NCBI GenBank assembly: GCA_964389705.1
Contig: CAYMEO010000001.1
Span: forward strand, 24,394 to 88,393
Length of the DNA: 64,000 bases
Source of the DNA: PSLL01 sp964389705
GTDB lineage: Bacteria; Desulfobacterota_D; UBA1144; Nemesobacterales; CSP1-2
Direction: 5' to 3'
Shown here: positions 24,981-32,797 of the stretch, piece by piece
Layout of the letters: every line of letters begins with the position of its first letter
Numbering within the stretch: position 1 is the stretch's first letter
The notes under the pieces: model-generated
Database searches by the model: none
What the model was told of the DNA's origin: nothing
What the model saw: the letters and a program-made list of their open reading frames with translations, nothing else
Translations under genes and position numbers: made by a program

Positions 24981-26261
24981 TTATCCAAAATCCTCTCTTG
25001 CCATGTTTCTTATATAAACAGTTGTTGAAAAAACCTTATATATGTATCCAGCTCCTAATGATGGAAACGTATCTGATGTAGTGGATGTTGTTCTTTGAGG
25101 CACATCGCCAATCCCCGTGATTGTCTGTACAGGGATGCGGAGTCCCTCTGTTAAAAGGGGTTTGACTCTAGATCTTACTAGTAGGTAGATTTCGACACTC
25201 CTTATATCCTTTTGTCTGCCTAAAAGAGAGGGATCGGCAGAGAAATCCGAAAACATTCTTTTGGTAGTATCCTTACAGCTACTTGAGGAGCAGACGCCGA
25301 CCTTTGTAACTCCGCCATCTGTATCTTGGAGGTTAAAGACGAATTGAAGGTCAACTATACCTGGGGCATCGCTACCACCGGCAATGGGTTGAAAGCTGCC
25401 TGCCCCATTTTGCTGCATTTCAAGCTGCCTTGAGGTTGTATCTACACTAAAGGTCCTTGACCGTACTATAGTCATCTCAGATGTCTGGGAGGCAATGGTT
25501 GGTATAAAGCCGTAGTTTACTCCATTTACTGTCACGCCGTTTATAAAACTAGACATGCTGGAAAAACTGCTCACTGGAAAATTCTCTTCTACAATTGAAC
25601 TAACATTATCTGCAATTGTAGCCTGCTGATTAGTTGTATCAACTGTGCTTACACTCAGTATAACCGAGCATTCAGTGCATGACTTTGGCTGTGTTCCACA
25701 GTTTATATTAGGGTCTGGACTACAGAGATTGATCCTTGACCTGAAACCTAGTAGGTCTCCGGCTTGTAATAATGGTATTGTTAATGAAGTCCCATCAGGG
25801 TTCTTAAACCAATCTGATGGAAGCTGTAATTTCAAGGGCGGCCCTGGACTAACAATTGACACAACACCTGGAACCGATGGGAATCTCGGGGCTAGTGGGT
25901 TAGCAGGCTGGCCGCTGTTCTCCCCCCTTGTTATATCCCATGTGAATATCATAAGACAGTCAGGTGGAGAGTTTACTGTCCCGGGTTTGGTTGTATTTGT
26001 TGTAGTACAGCCAGTTGATGAGCTGCCTCCATTTACAAAAATCAGTGAAAATGGCTTTCCTTGCCTTGCTGTAGCGTTTCTAATTTCTGATGCAATGTAG
26101 TTAAGGGCGGCTCTTCCTGTCTGGTCTAGGTCTATATCTTCTTGTGTAAAGGTAGATTGCTTTTGCTGCTGTATAAATGCTATGGTCAACCCCGTGAGGA
26201 TGATAGTAAAAATAGCCGTTGCGATTAAAAGCTCAACCATTGTAAAGCCTCTGCTGTTCAT
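24981..26261 (-). CDS. pilW: PilW-like minor pilin
   Basis: A 426-residue prepilin with leader MNSRG and cleavage pattern G|FTMVELLIATAIF, Glu at mature position 5, then a PilW-type body including QEDIDLDQTGRAALNYIASEIRNA, the usual helix after the membrane segment. Several Cys pairs (STGCTTT, LCSPDPNINCG, CTECS, CSSSSC) suggest disulfide-bonded loops. The start has AAAGGAGGC upstream. It is longer than the typical 300-350 residue PilW. It lies 38 bases before pilX. Confidence 0.9.
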   Translation of the reverse strand: MNSRGFTMVELLIATAIFTIILTGLTIAFIQQQKQSTFTQEDIDLDQTGRAALNYIASEIRNATARQGKPFSLIFVNGGSSSTGCTTTNTTKPGTVNSPPDCLMIFTWDITRGENSGQPANPLAPRFPSVPGVVSIVSPGPPLKLQLPSDWFKNPDGTSLTIPLLQAGDLLGFRSRINLCSPDPNINCGTQPKSCTECSVILSVSTVDTTNQQATIADNVSSIVEENFPVSSFSSMSSFINGVTVNGVNYGFIPTIASQTSEMTIVRSRTFSVDTTSRQLEMQQNGAGSFQPIAGGSDAPGIVDLQFVFNLQDTDGGVTKVGVCSSSSCKDTTKRMFSDFSADPSLLGRQKDIRSVEIYLLVRSRVKPLLTEGLRIPVQTITGIGDVPQRTTSTTSDTFPSLGAGYIYKVFSTTVYIRNMAREDFG

Positions 26262-26294
26262 AAAAAGCCTCCTTTACTCTCTCAAATGAAATAA

Positions 26295-27056
26295 CTAAGG
26301 GATATGTGGAATGCGAACTTGAGACCAACCCGGAATATAGGTGGAATATGTAGTATCTATATGAGCCGTGACCTGATATGCCTGACTTGCAAGGGAATCC
26401 TTTATACTTAGGCTGGTTAAACCGGTTTTATTAAATTGGGCCTGCGTTTTTACAGCATATATAATCGAAACTGTGACTATGTTTGGAACAACCGTGGTAT
26501 CCACATTTGTTGTTGCTTGCTTGATCATAAATAGGGCTGGCCTCTTTGCATTAGTAATGTTAGTAAAATCAGTCTGGCACTGTGTTTTTGAGGTTGTAAA
26601 ATTCAGATTCTTGGGATCAAAGTTCTGAATATCTATAGCCGCACAGGTGGTTTCAGTAGTGCCACTGGTTGTAGTGGGCGTTATAGCCTGCAGTGGATCG
26701 CACGGGCACGCACTACAGACTGAGTTAGTTGAACCACTACAATAGCTAAGGTCGTAACATTGGGTGGTGTAGATTTGTGTAGGGTAAGTGGGTGAACTAG
26801 AACACTTGGGATATCCCCCTTGTGCGATTGCATATGCCGTAGAATTAAGTAGATACCGGCGCTTTACCTCCGATATATCTCTATCACTTACAAATTGAAT
26901 TATATTTGTTGCGGTTGTCCCGTTCTCCGCATATTGTTTTTGTCTGAGCGAAAGGGCTTCCATCTCGGCTAGACTCAAGAAACCGATGGCCATTATAAGT
27001 GTGGCAACGAGGATTTCTATAAGGGTAAATCCGTCTCGGTTTTTAATTCTCGACAT
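26295..27056 (-). CDS. pilV: PilV-like minor pilin
   Basis: A 253-residue prepilin, first gene of the minor-pilin operon. Leader MSRIKNRDG is followed by G|FTLIEILVATLIMAIGFL with Glu at position 5 and then LAEMEALSLRQKQYAENG, the PilV signature region. The central part has a Cys cluster (YCSGSTNSVCSACPCD). The operon order pilV-pilW-pilX-pilY1-fimT is compact, with gaps of 33, 38 and 15 bases and one overlap. A sigma-54-like element lies 56-72 bases upstream. No major pilin, ATPase or secretin gene is in the window. Confidence 0.88.
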   Translation of the reverse strand: MSRIKNRDGFTLIEILVATLIMAIGFLSLAEMEALSLRQKQYAENGTTATNIIQFVSDRDISEVKRRYLLNSTAYAIAQGGYPKCSSSPTYPTQIYTTQCYDLSYCSGSTNSVCSACPCDPLQAITPTTTSGTTETTCAAIDIQNFDPKNLNFTTSKTQCQTDFTNITNAKRPALFMIKQATTNVDTTVVPNIVTVSIIYAVKTQAQFNKTGLTSLSIKDSLASQAYQVTAHIDTTYSTYIPGWSQVRIPHIP

Positions 27057-27111
27057 ATATTGCTCTGCGAGGATTTTTGATTATGAGTATCGTACTTGAA
27101 CTGTAGTAAAT

Positions 27112-27128
27112 AGCAATTTCTATACCAG
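27112..27128 (-). promoter_or_regulatory. Putative sigma-54 promoter of the pil operon
   Basis: On the minus strand the 17 bases read CTGGTATAGAAATTGCT. They carry the invariant GG and GC separated by 10 bases, the TTGC of the -12 box with a following T, and pyrimidine-T-G-G at -24. Transcription would start about 45 bases before the pilV ATG. Sigma-54 control of pilin genes is common in other bacteria. Confidence 0.5.
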
Positions 27129-27207
27129 AGAGATCTGAGATTTAAGCAATTGATTTTATTAGAAATTTTTAGAACTAAAGGGATTAAAGCGACAATAACT
27201 GCATATA

Positions 27208-27227
27208 GTGTGAAGAGCTTTTCACAC
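27208..27227 (-). terminator. Hairpin downstream of metG
   Basis: GTGTGAA and TTCACAC form a perfect 7-bp stem around a 6-base loop 32 bases past the metG stop. There is no following T run on the minus strand, so intrinsic termination is uncertain. Confidence 0.35.
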
Positions 27228-27258
27228 CCGCGATTATTTTAGAGGCAACCCTACCTCA

Positions 27259-28794
27259 TTATTTTATCTCGTATCTTGGAAATAATCCTTCGCCCTTTTC
27301 TACCAGCCATCCGGGTTTGGTTATTCCCCACTGCTTCGCATGAGAAAGGCGTTGAGATTCAATCGGGTCTGGAGAACCGATCTTTTTCCAGATCTCCTCA
27401 GCCGATTTAGGGATGAATGGATATAAGAGTATGGCAATTATCCTTATTGACTCGACAAGTGTCCAGAGCACTGCATTTAGCCTTTCCCTTTTTCCAGCCT
27501 TTTGAAGGCTCCAGGGGGCGGATTCATCTATATATTTATTTACAAGGGCTATGAAGTCCCATACTATGCCGAGTGCCTTGTGGAATGCGACTTCATTCAT
27601 TGCTTCTTCTAATTGCCGGGCTGTATAGAGCGCCTTTTCTCTTACATTCTCATCGAGCGGCTCAGATGAAATGGGTTTTGGAACCCGGCCTTCGGAGTAT
27701 TTCTCTATCATTCCGAGGCTTCGGCTTACCAGGTTTCCAAGCCCGTTTGCAAGGTCGCCGTTTATTCTTCCAATGAGTGCGCTTCTTGAGAAATCTCCGT
27801 CGAGTCCAAAAGGAACCTCCCGAAGGAGGAAGAATCTCAGGGCGTCCGCGCCAAACTCATCAACGATGGCATATGGGTCTACGACATTCCCCTTTGATTT
27901 TGACATCTTCTCTCCCTCAATGGTCCACCAGCCGTGGGCAAACACATGAAGCGGAATAGGAAGCCCTGCGGACATGAGGAACGCGGGCCAGTAGACGGCA
28001 TGAAATCTGAGAATATCCTTTCCCACGAGGTGGATATCGGCTGGCCAGGTTATGTTGAATCTCTCTATGTCATTGGGAAAACCGGCTGCGGTGATGTAGT
28101 TTGCAAGTGCATCAAACCAGACATAGATTACGTGCCTTGGATTGCCCGGCACGGGGATTCCCCATGAAAAGGACGTGCGGCTTATACTCAGGTCTCGAAG
28201 CCCGCCCCTTACAAAACTCACAACCTCGTTTCTTCTAAAGGGTGGCTGAACGAAATCTGGGTTCTCATCATAGAATTCCAAAAGGGGTTTCTCATATTTG
28301 GATAGCCTAAAGAAGTAGCTCTCTTCTTTCAGCCTCTCGAGTGGACGGCCACAATCGGGGCATATTCTCGAGCCCCCGAGTTGGGTTTCGGTCCAGAATG
28401 TCTCATCAAACACGCAGTACCAGTCTTCATATTCTCCGAGATATATATCGCCTTTTTCCTCAATCCTTCTGAAAAATTCGATTACGGATTTTTTGTGCCT
28501 CTCTTCAGTCGTTCTTATGAAATCATCGTTCATTATATTTAGCCTTTTCCAAAGCTCTTTGAACCTAATTACCACCCTGTCTGCAAGCTCAATTGGCCTT
28601 TCACCAGATGCCGTTGCCACCCTCTCTATCTTTTGCCCATGCTCATCTGTGCCCGTGAGGAAAAACGTTTTATCCCCCTTGAGCCTCCTAAACCTCGCAA
28701 TCACATCTGCCGCAATGGTGGTATATGCATGGCCTATGTGTGGAACGTCATTTACATAGTAGATTGGTGTAGTAACGTAAAAGGTTTTTGACAT
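27259..28794 (-). CDS. metG: Methionyl-tRNA synthetase
   Basis: A 511-residue class I synthetase that charges tRNA-Met. The signature NDVPHIGHAYTT carries the HIGH motif and KMSKSKGN the second ATP-binding motif. One zinc knuckle is visible (RICPDCGRP), which with the length of 511 places it in the short class. The C-terminal EMAP-like tRNA-binding extension is absent. It follows holB by 20 bases in the order tmk-holB-metG that is common in bacteria. Confidence 0.96.
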   Translation of the reverse strand: MSKTFYVTTPIYYVNDVPHIGHAYTTIAADVIARFRRLKGDKTFFLTGTDEHGQKIERVATASGERPIELADRVVIRFKELWKRLNIMNDDFIRTTEERHKKSVIEFFRRIEEKGDIYLGEYEDWYCVFDETFWTETQLGGSRICPDCGRPLERLKEESYFFRLSKYEKPLLEFYDENPDFVQPPFRRNEVVSFVRGGLRDLSISRTSFSWGIPVPGNPRHVIYVWFDALANYITAAGFPNDIERFNITWPADIHLVGKDILRFHAVYWPAFLMSAGLPIPLHVFAHGWWTIEGEKMSKSKGNVVDPYAIVDEFGADALRFFLLREVPFGLDGDFSRSALIGRINGDLANGLGNLVSRSLGMIEKYSEGRVPKPISSEPLDENVREKALYTARQLEEAMNEVAFHKALGIVWDFIALVNKYIDESAPWSLQKAGKRERLNAVLWTLVESIRIIAILLYPFIPKSAEEIWKKIGSPDPIESQRLSHAKQWGITKPGWLVEKGEGLFPRYEIK

Positions 28795-28814
28795 CAGGGT
28801 CTTATCTCCGAAAT

Positions 28815-29822
28815 TTATTTTGTGGTCTCCGTAATCTTCAAAATCAGATTCTCGATCACGATCTGCTTATTTGCGTTTCCGTGGAATACGGTATACCAAG
28901 CCTCCTCAAGAAATTCGATTTTATCTAATATACTATCTAGACTATATCTATCGGCAAGTTTACGTGTTGCAGAAATCAGGTCTCTATTTGATAGTAACTC
29001 TCCGTCGAACCCGATTTTGATCAGAGCCATATCCCTCAGCCAAAGTAGAATAATATCGAATATCAACATGAGTTTTTCTAATTCCCCAGAGGCCGAACCC
29101 TTTAGTATTGACTCTGTAAAACCGAGAACATCAGAGGCGCGGTTAGGGTTTATACTCGATAGACTCATAATTATCTCTTTTCTCTGGGATAAGAGATTTT
29201 TATCTAAAGAAAGTGCCCTTCCCAGACTTCCGCCTGAGAGCCTTGAAGCAATTATACATTCATCAGGTGATAAATCTGTTCTTTTCTTAATCTCTTCAAA
29301 GATTATATCTTGAGGCAGGGACTTAAATTCAATCGACTGACACCTTGATCTGATTGTCGGAAGAAGAGCCTGGGGTTGAGAGGAGATGAGAACTATAACC
29401 GAATCGGAAGGAGGCTCTTCGAGGGTTTTAAGAAAGGCGTTCTGGGCACTCAGATTCATCCTGTGTGCGTCGTCTACTATTGCCAGTTTAAACCTTCCTT
29501 CAAATGGCCTAAAAGAGAGCCTCTCCTCTACCTCTTCGCGTATTTGATCGACCTTAATGTCCTTTATACCCTTGTATTCTACAAGAAACACATCTGGGTG
29601 AATCCCCTTTTCTATCTTTTTACATGAGTTGCAATCACAATATCTGCCATTTGGGTTCCCTTTTAGGCAGTTTAGAATCTTTCCGAACCCAATTGCAATG
29701 AGTTTTTTCCCTATCCCATCGGGACCAAAAAATAGGTATGCATGAGAAACGCGCCATTCGCGAGAGGCGCGAAGTAGGGCCTCTTTTTGAAATTCATGTC
29801 CGATTATGTTATCGAAAGACAC
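28815..29822 (-). CDS. holB: DNA polymerase III delta-prime subunit
   Basis: A 335-residue clamp-loader subunit. It has a modified P-loop FFGPDGIGKKLIA (about residues 32-44), a zinc-binding Cys cluster (residues 53-70, CLKGN...CDCNSC), the Walker B-like VDDAHRMNLSAQNAFLKTLEEPP block and sensor region ISSQPQALLPTIRSRCQ with the SRC motif. Delta-prime opens and seats the beta clamp with gamma/tau and delta. It sits between tmk and metG. Confidence 0.92.
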   Translation of the reverse strand: MSFDNIIGHEFQKEALLRASREWRVSHAYLFFGPDGIGKKLIAIGFGKILNCLKGNPNGRYCDCNSCKKIEKGIHPDVFLVEYKGIKDIKVDQIREEVEERLSFRPFEGRFKLAIVDDAHRMNLSAQNAFLKTLEEPPSDSVIVLISSQPQALLPTIRSRCQSIEFKSLPQDIIFEEIKKRTDLSPDECIIASRLSGGSLGRALSLDKNLLSQRKEIIMSLSSINPNRASDVLGFTESILKGSASGELEKLMLIFDIILLWLRDMALIKIGFDGELLSNRDLISATRKLADRYSLDSILDKIEFLEEAWYTVFHGNANKQIVIENLILKITETTK

Positions 29823-29883
29823 CTTAATTATTTAGCTGCAAATCCATACGAGATACGGGCAGTGGCAAGCTGGTGTATTGTCA

Positions 29884-30504
29884 CTACCTCTTTTTAGATA
29901 AGCGCTCAAGCACTATGGCCCTTATCTCTTCCTGTATCTCATCAACGTCCCTTGCGGCGTTTACCACCCTTACCCTTTTCGGTTCTTTTTGTGCAATAGA
30001 AATATACCCGTGCCTTACCCGCTCATGGAATTCTACGGGTTCTTCATCCATCCTTGTCTTTCCACTCCTCTTTTCGAGCCTTGAGAGTGCGAGCTTTACG
30101 GGGAGATTAAGCAGTATTGTAATCTCAGGCTTCAGGCTAAGGGCTGCCGTCTTTGAGACCCTTTCAACAAGGTCTAGGTCGAGCCTCCTTCCGTACCCCT
30201 GATACGCTATGGTTGAATCTGTAAACCTGTCGCATATTACGATATGACCCTCTCTGAGCATGGGCTTTATGAAGTCCCTTACGTGCTGGGTTCTATCAGC
30301 ACAGAATAGGTAAAGCTCTGCCAGTGGGTCTAAATCTAGGTCTTTTTCCTCAAGGAGCATCTTGCGTATGAGTCTCCCAAGCGCACCCCATCCAGGCTCG
30401 CGCGTAAGGGCTACTTCACGCCCCTGCTTCAATAAGAACCTCTTAAGAAGCTCGGCCTGAGTGCTCTTTCCGCTTCCCTCTACGCCTTCAAATGTAATAA
30501 ACAT
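29884..30504 (-). CDS. tmk: Thymidylate kinase
   Basis: A 206-residue enzyme that phosphorylates dTMP to dTDP. The P-loop FEGVEGSGKSTQ is at residues 4-15, the DRFTDSTIAYQGYGR block binds dTMP, and the LID RLEKRSGKTRMDE follows. Length and motifs are standard. Its ATG is 3 bases after the stop of the acetoacetate-decarboxylase-like gene, and holB begins 61 bases downstream, so it is in the middle of a housekeeping operon. Confidence 0.95.
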   Translation of the reverse strand: MFITFEGVEGSGKSTQAELLKRFLLKQGREVALTREPGWGALGRLIRKMLLEEKDLDLDPLAELYLFCADRTQHVRDFIKPMLREGHIVICDRFTDSTIAYQGYGRRLDLDLVERVSKTAALSLKPEITILLNLPVKLALSRLEKRSGKTRMDEEPVEFHERVRHGYISIAQKEPKRVRVVNAARDVDEIQEEIRAIVLERLSKKR

Positions 30505-30507
30505 ATC

Positions 30508-31203
30508 CTATATTATCTGGTATTGTGGATATACAAAACTCCCTTTTACATAACTCGCCCACTCTATACTAATAGGCCTTATTGAATAAAGGGGATGGTT
30601 CTCAGGCATCTTAAAGGTGATGGTTGCATTTTCAGTTCTCACAGGTCTTGAGACAAAGGGAATTGGAAACTTTATGATATGAGTTGATTCTGAGCTATTC
30701 CCCTGCAATCTCCCATATGTAAAATAGTTAAGATGCCCTCCCACCGCGGTTTGGAGCTTACTGTCTACATCGGCGGTTGCTTCAACAAACACCTGCCCTC
30801 CGACTTCGAGAACTGCTTTAAGTTTTCCTTTTCTCTTTGTGAGTGTTGTAATCCCCGGTTCGGCGGGGATTCCCACGCTCCTGGTAAACTCCCTTACGAC
30901 CTCAGAACTATTAAAATATCCAACCCAGAACCTGCCTGGCTCTCCTACATCTGAGCCCATTATATATGAGTCATGGTCCTTTATTTGAACAGTTATATAT
31001 GTGAGCGTGTAGGCACCGAATCCGGAGGTTTGAGATGGGTCTGGGACTGTATATAGGTTAATAACAACCATATTATTCGGATGGGGTTCAAGCCTAGTTG
31101 GAAGAAGTGCCCTTATAGCACCGGGGTCTGATTTAAAACCCATCATAAGCATCCATGCATCCGTTACAAGCTGAGGGGCTGGCAGAATATTAATCTTTGT
31201 CAT
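30508..31203 (-). CDS. Acetoacetate decarboxylase-like protein
   Basis: A protein of about 231 residues with features of the acetoacetate decarboxylase superfamily: PAPQLVTDAWMLMMGFKSD, the RALLPTRLEP stretch, FGAYTLTYITVQ, GSDVGEPGRFWVGYFNSSE and a beta-rich second half. I could not place the Schiff-base lysine of true acetoacetate decarboxylases, so activity is uncertain; many members of this superfamily act on other keto-acids. The ATG at 31203 has GGGAGGATT upstream and is preferred over 31245. It lies 3 bases before tmk and follows rluB, so it is probably co-transcribed with housekeeping genes. Confidence 0.75.
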   Translation of the reverse strand: MTKINILPAPQLVTDAWMLMMGFKSDPGAIRALLPTRLEPHPNNMVVINLYTVPDPSQTSGFGAYTLTYITVQIKDHDSYIMGSDVGEPGRFWVGYFNSSEVVREFTRSVGIPAEPGITTLTKRKGKLKAVLEVGGQVFVEATADVDSKLQTAVGGHLNYFTYGRLQGNSSESTHIIKFPIPFVSRPVRTENATITFKMPENHPLYSIRPISIEWASYVKGSFVYPQYQII

Positions 31204-31276
31204 TATCTTAATCCTCCCTAGACTGAATTTGGGCTTTATAAACAAAATCCTAACATAAGAAGCCGTGAATATAAAC

Positions 31277-32008
31277 CTAAAAAGCGAAGGGATGTTGCAA
31301 CGCGTCTCTACTCAAGGCCTTCAATTCCTCTTCTGTCATATCCCTCCACACCCCCCTTTGAAGCCCTCCGAGTTTGATTGGGCCTACTGCAATCCTCTTG
31401 AGTTTCAAAACGGGATGCTCGAATTTCAGGAGAAACCTCTTGACCAGACGGTTCCTGCCCTCGTGGAATGTTATCTCAATGAGCGTGTTTTGGGCCTCGT
31501 ATTTTATTATCTTTACACGGTCGGGCCTTGCAAACCCATCCTCAAGCCGGGCTCCCGCCGTCATATTCTCAAGCGTTTTTCGCTCAACTCTCCCCTTCAC
31601 AAGAGCCACATAGACCTTGGGCATCTTGTATCTCGGATGGATTATGGTATTTGCAATCTCCCCGTCATTTGTAAGGATTAAAAGCCCCTCCGTATCATAA
31701 TCGAGTCGTCCTACGGGATAGACCCTCTCTGGTATGTCCTTTATCAGTTCCCGAATCGTCTTTTTGCCTTCTTGTTTTAGGGTCGTAAGGTAAAGAGGCG
31801 GTTTATTGAGGACTATGTATCTCTTTTTCTGAGGTCTTATAATTTCGCCGCCGACATCAATTGTATCCTTTTCCGTATCAACTCTATATCCAAGCTCATT
31901 TACGACAAGACCGTTAACCCTAACCTTCCCTTCAATTATAATCTGATCTGCCTTTCTCCTTGAAGCGATGCCACAAATGGAGAGGTATCTGTTTAACCTG
32001 ACTATCAT
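31277..32008 (-). CDS. rluB: 23S rRNA pseudouridine synthase, RluB type
   Basis: A protein of about 243 residues. The N-terminal S4 RNA-binding domain reads RLNRYLSICGIASRRKAD and the catalytic domain VYPVGRLDYDTEGLLILTNDG contains the catalytic Asp (GRLDYDTEG), followed by HEGRNRLVKRFL. It modifies uridine in 23S rRNA helix 89-type positions in relatives. ATG 32008 is chosen because the motif starts there; the upstream extension to 32044 overlaps the vapC remnant. It is the first intact gene of the rluB-tmk-holB-metG run. Confidence 0.9.
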   Translation of the reverse strand: MIVRLNRYLSICGIASRRKADQIIIEGKVRVNGLVVNELGYRVDTEKDTIDVGGEIIRPQKKRYIVLNKPPLYLTTLKQEGKKTIRELIKDIPERVYPVGRLDYDTEGLLILTNDGEIANTIIHPRYKMPKVYVALVKGRVERKTLENMTAGARLEDGFARPDRVKIIKYEAQNTLIEITFHEGRNRLVKRFLLKFEHPVLKLKRIAVGPIKLGGLQRGVWRDMTEEELKALSRDALQHPFAF

Positions 32009-32018
32009 TATATATTTC

Positions 32019-32395
32019 CTAATCCAAGAACTCACTGTCCTCAAACATTGGATAATGTTTTTTGTTCAAGGTCCAGAGCTTAAAACTGTTTGCTTTTGCT
32101 GCGGCTCCAATTAGCACATCTGCTATTGTTACATTATGAGATCTTCCATACTTGTTAATGAACTCACCAGCAAGCCTCCCAACCTGTTTATCAATCTCAA
32201 TTATATTGAAGGATTGGAGAAAGTTTTCTGCCTTCATCTTCTCTTTCTCTCTTACTCCGGTATAAATCTCTGCTATCTGGACGGGAGTTATAAAGACATG
32301 GCCTTTTGTTTCAAGACTAACTCTGTAAATCGTCTTTTTATGGTTTCATTTCCTTTTAAAATCCATATTAGAATATCTGTGTCAACTACTGTCAT
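32019..32395 (-). pseudogene. vapC: VapC-type PIN toxin, frameshifted
   Basis: From ATG 32395 the frame gives MTVVDTDILIWILKGNE, the PIN-domain start with its first acidic residues, then shifts after a run of five A bases (minus strand, 32335-32339). A sixth A would restore the frame into VSLETKGHVFITPVQIAEIY and the C-terminal half with VTIADVLIGAAAKA, which ends at 32019. VapC toxins are ribonucleases. With one deleted base the protein is truncated after about 32 residues. A sequencing error in a homopolymer is the alternative, but the neighbouring vapB is also broken, which favours true decay. Confidence 0.8.
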
Positions 32396-32430
32396 AAGTT
32401 TCTATCTCTTCGGAGGTCTCTTATGTATCC

Positions 32431-32629
32431 TTAAGTGTCAAATTCCCTATCTTTCCATATACCATGAACGTTCTGTGTTCTTTTTAGAATCTCTTCAACT
32501 CTTTGATTCATTTTACCTTTTATGCTCTCCCGTATAAGTTCAGATATAGCCTTGCCTGTAATCTTGCTCTCTCTTTAAAAGCTTATAAGTGTTCTCTATA
32601 TATATTTAATATATTTGCGTTCTTTTCAT
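32431..32629 (-). pseudogene. vapB: VapB-type antitoxin remnant
   Basis: Upstream of vapC on the same strand, ATG 32629 begins MKRTQIY and then meets a stop. A second frame reads ENTYKLLKRE and a third reads ITGKAISELIRESIKGKM to a stop at 32431. Joined, they resemble a ribbon-helix-helix VapB antitoxin that needs at least two frame corrections. It is non-functional as written. The module sits in the gap between rluB and pheT. Confidence 0.7.
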
Positions 32630-32756
32630 ATTATACCTCGTTATGATGTATACATACATTATATCACTTTTTCTTACCTTTTAAGCTCTAGTGGATTGCC
32701 ATGACGAGCAGTAGAACAAAAATGGAATATATAACTTGCTTTAATTACAAGAAATA

Positions 32757-32785
32757 TTGACATATCACTCTAGAATATGTAACTT
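32757..32785 (+). promoter_or_regulatory. Possible promoter of pheT
   Basis: TTGACA at 32757-32762 is a consensus -35; TAACTT at 32780-32785 is a weak -10 with 17-base spacing. The start codon of pheT at 32798 would be only about six bases after the transcription start, and no Shine-Dalgarno is visible, which fits a near-leaderless message. Confidence 0.4.
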
Positions 32786-32797
32786 TGATTCTCTGAT

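Noticed and set aside
31265..31681. Plus-strand open frame opposite rluB
   Set aside because: It is the reverse shadow of rluB; product has no family character.
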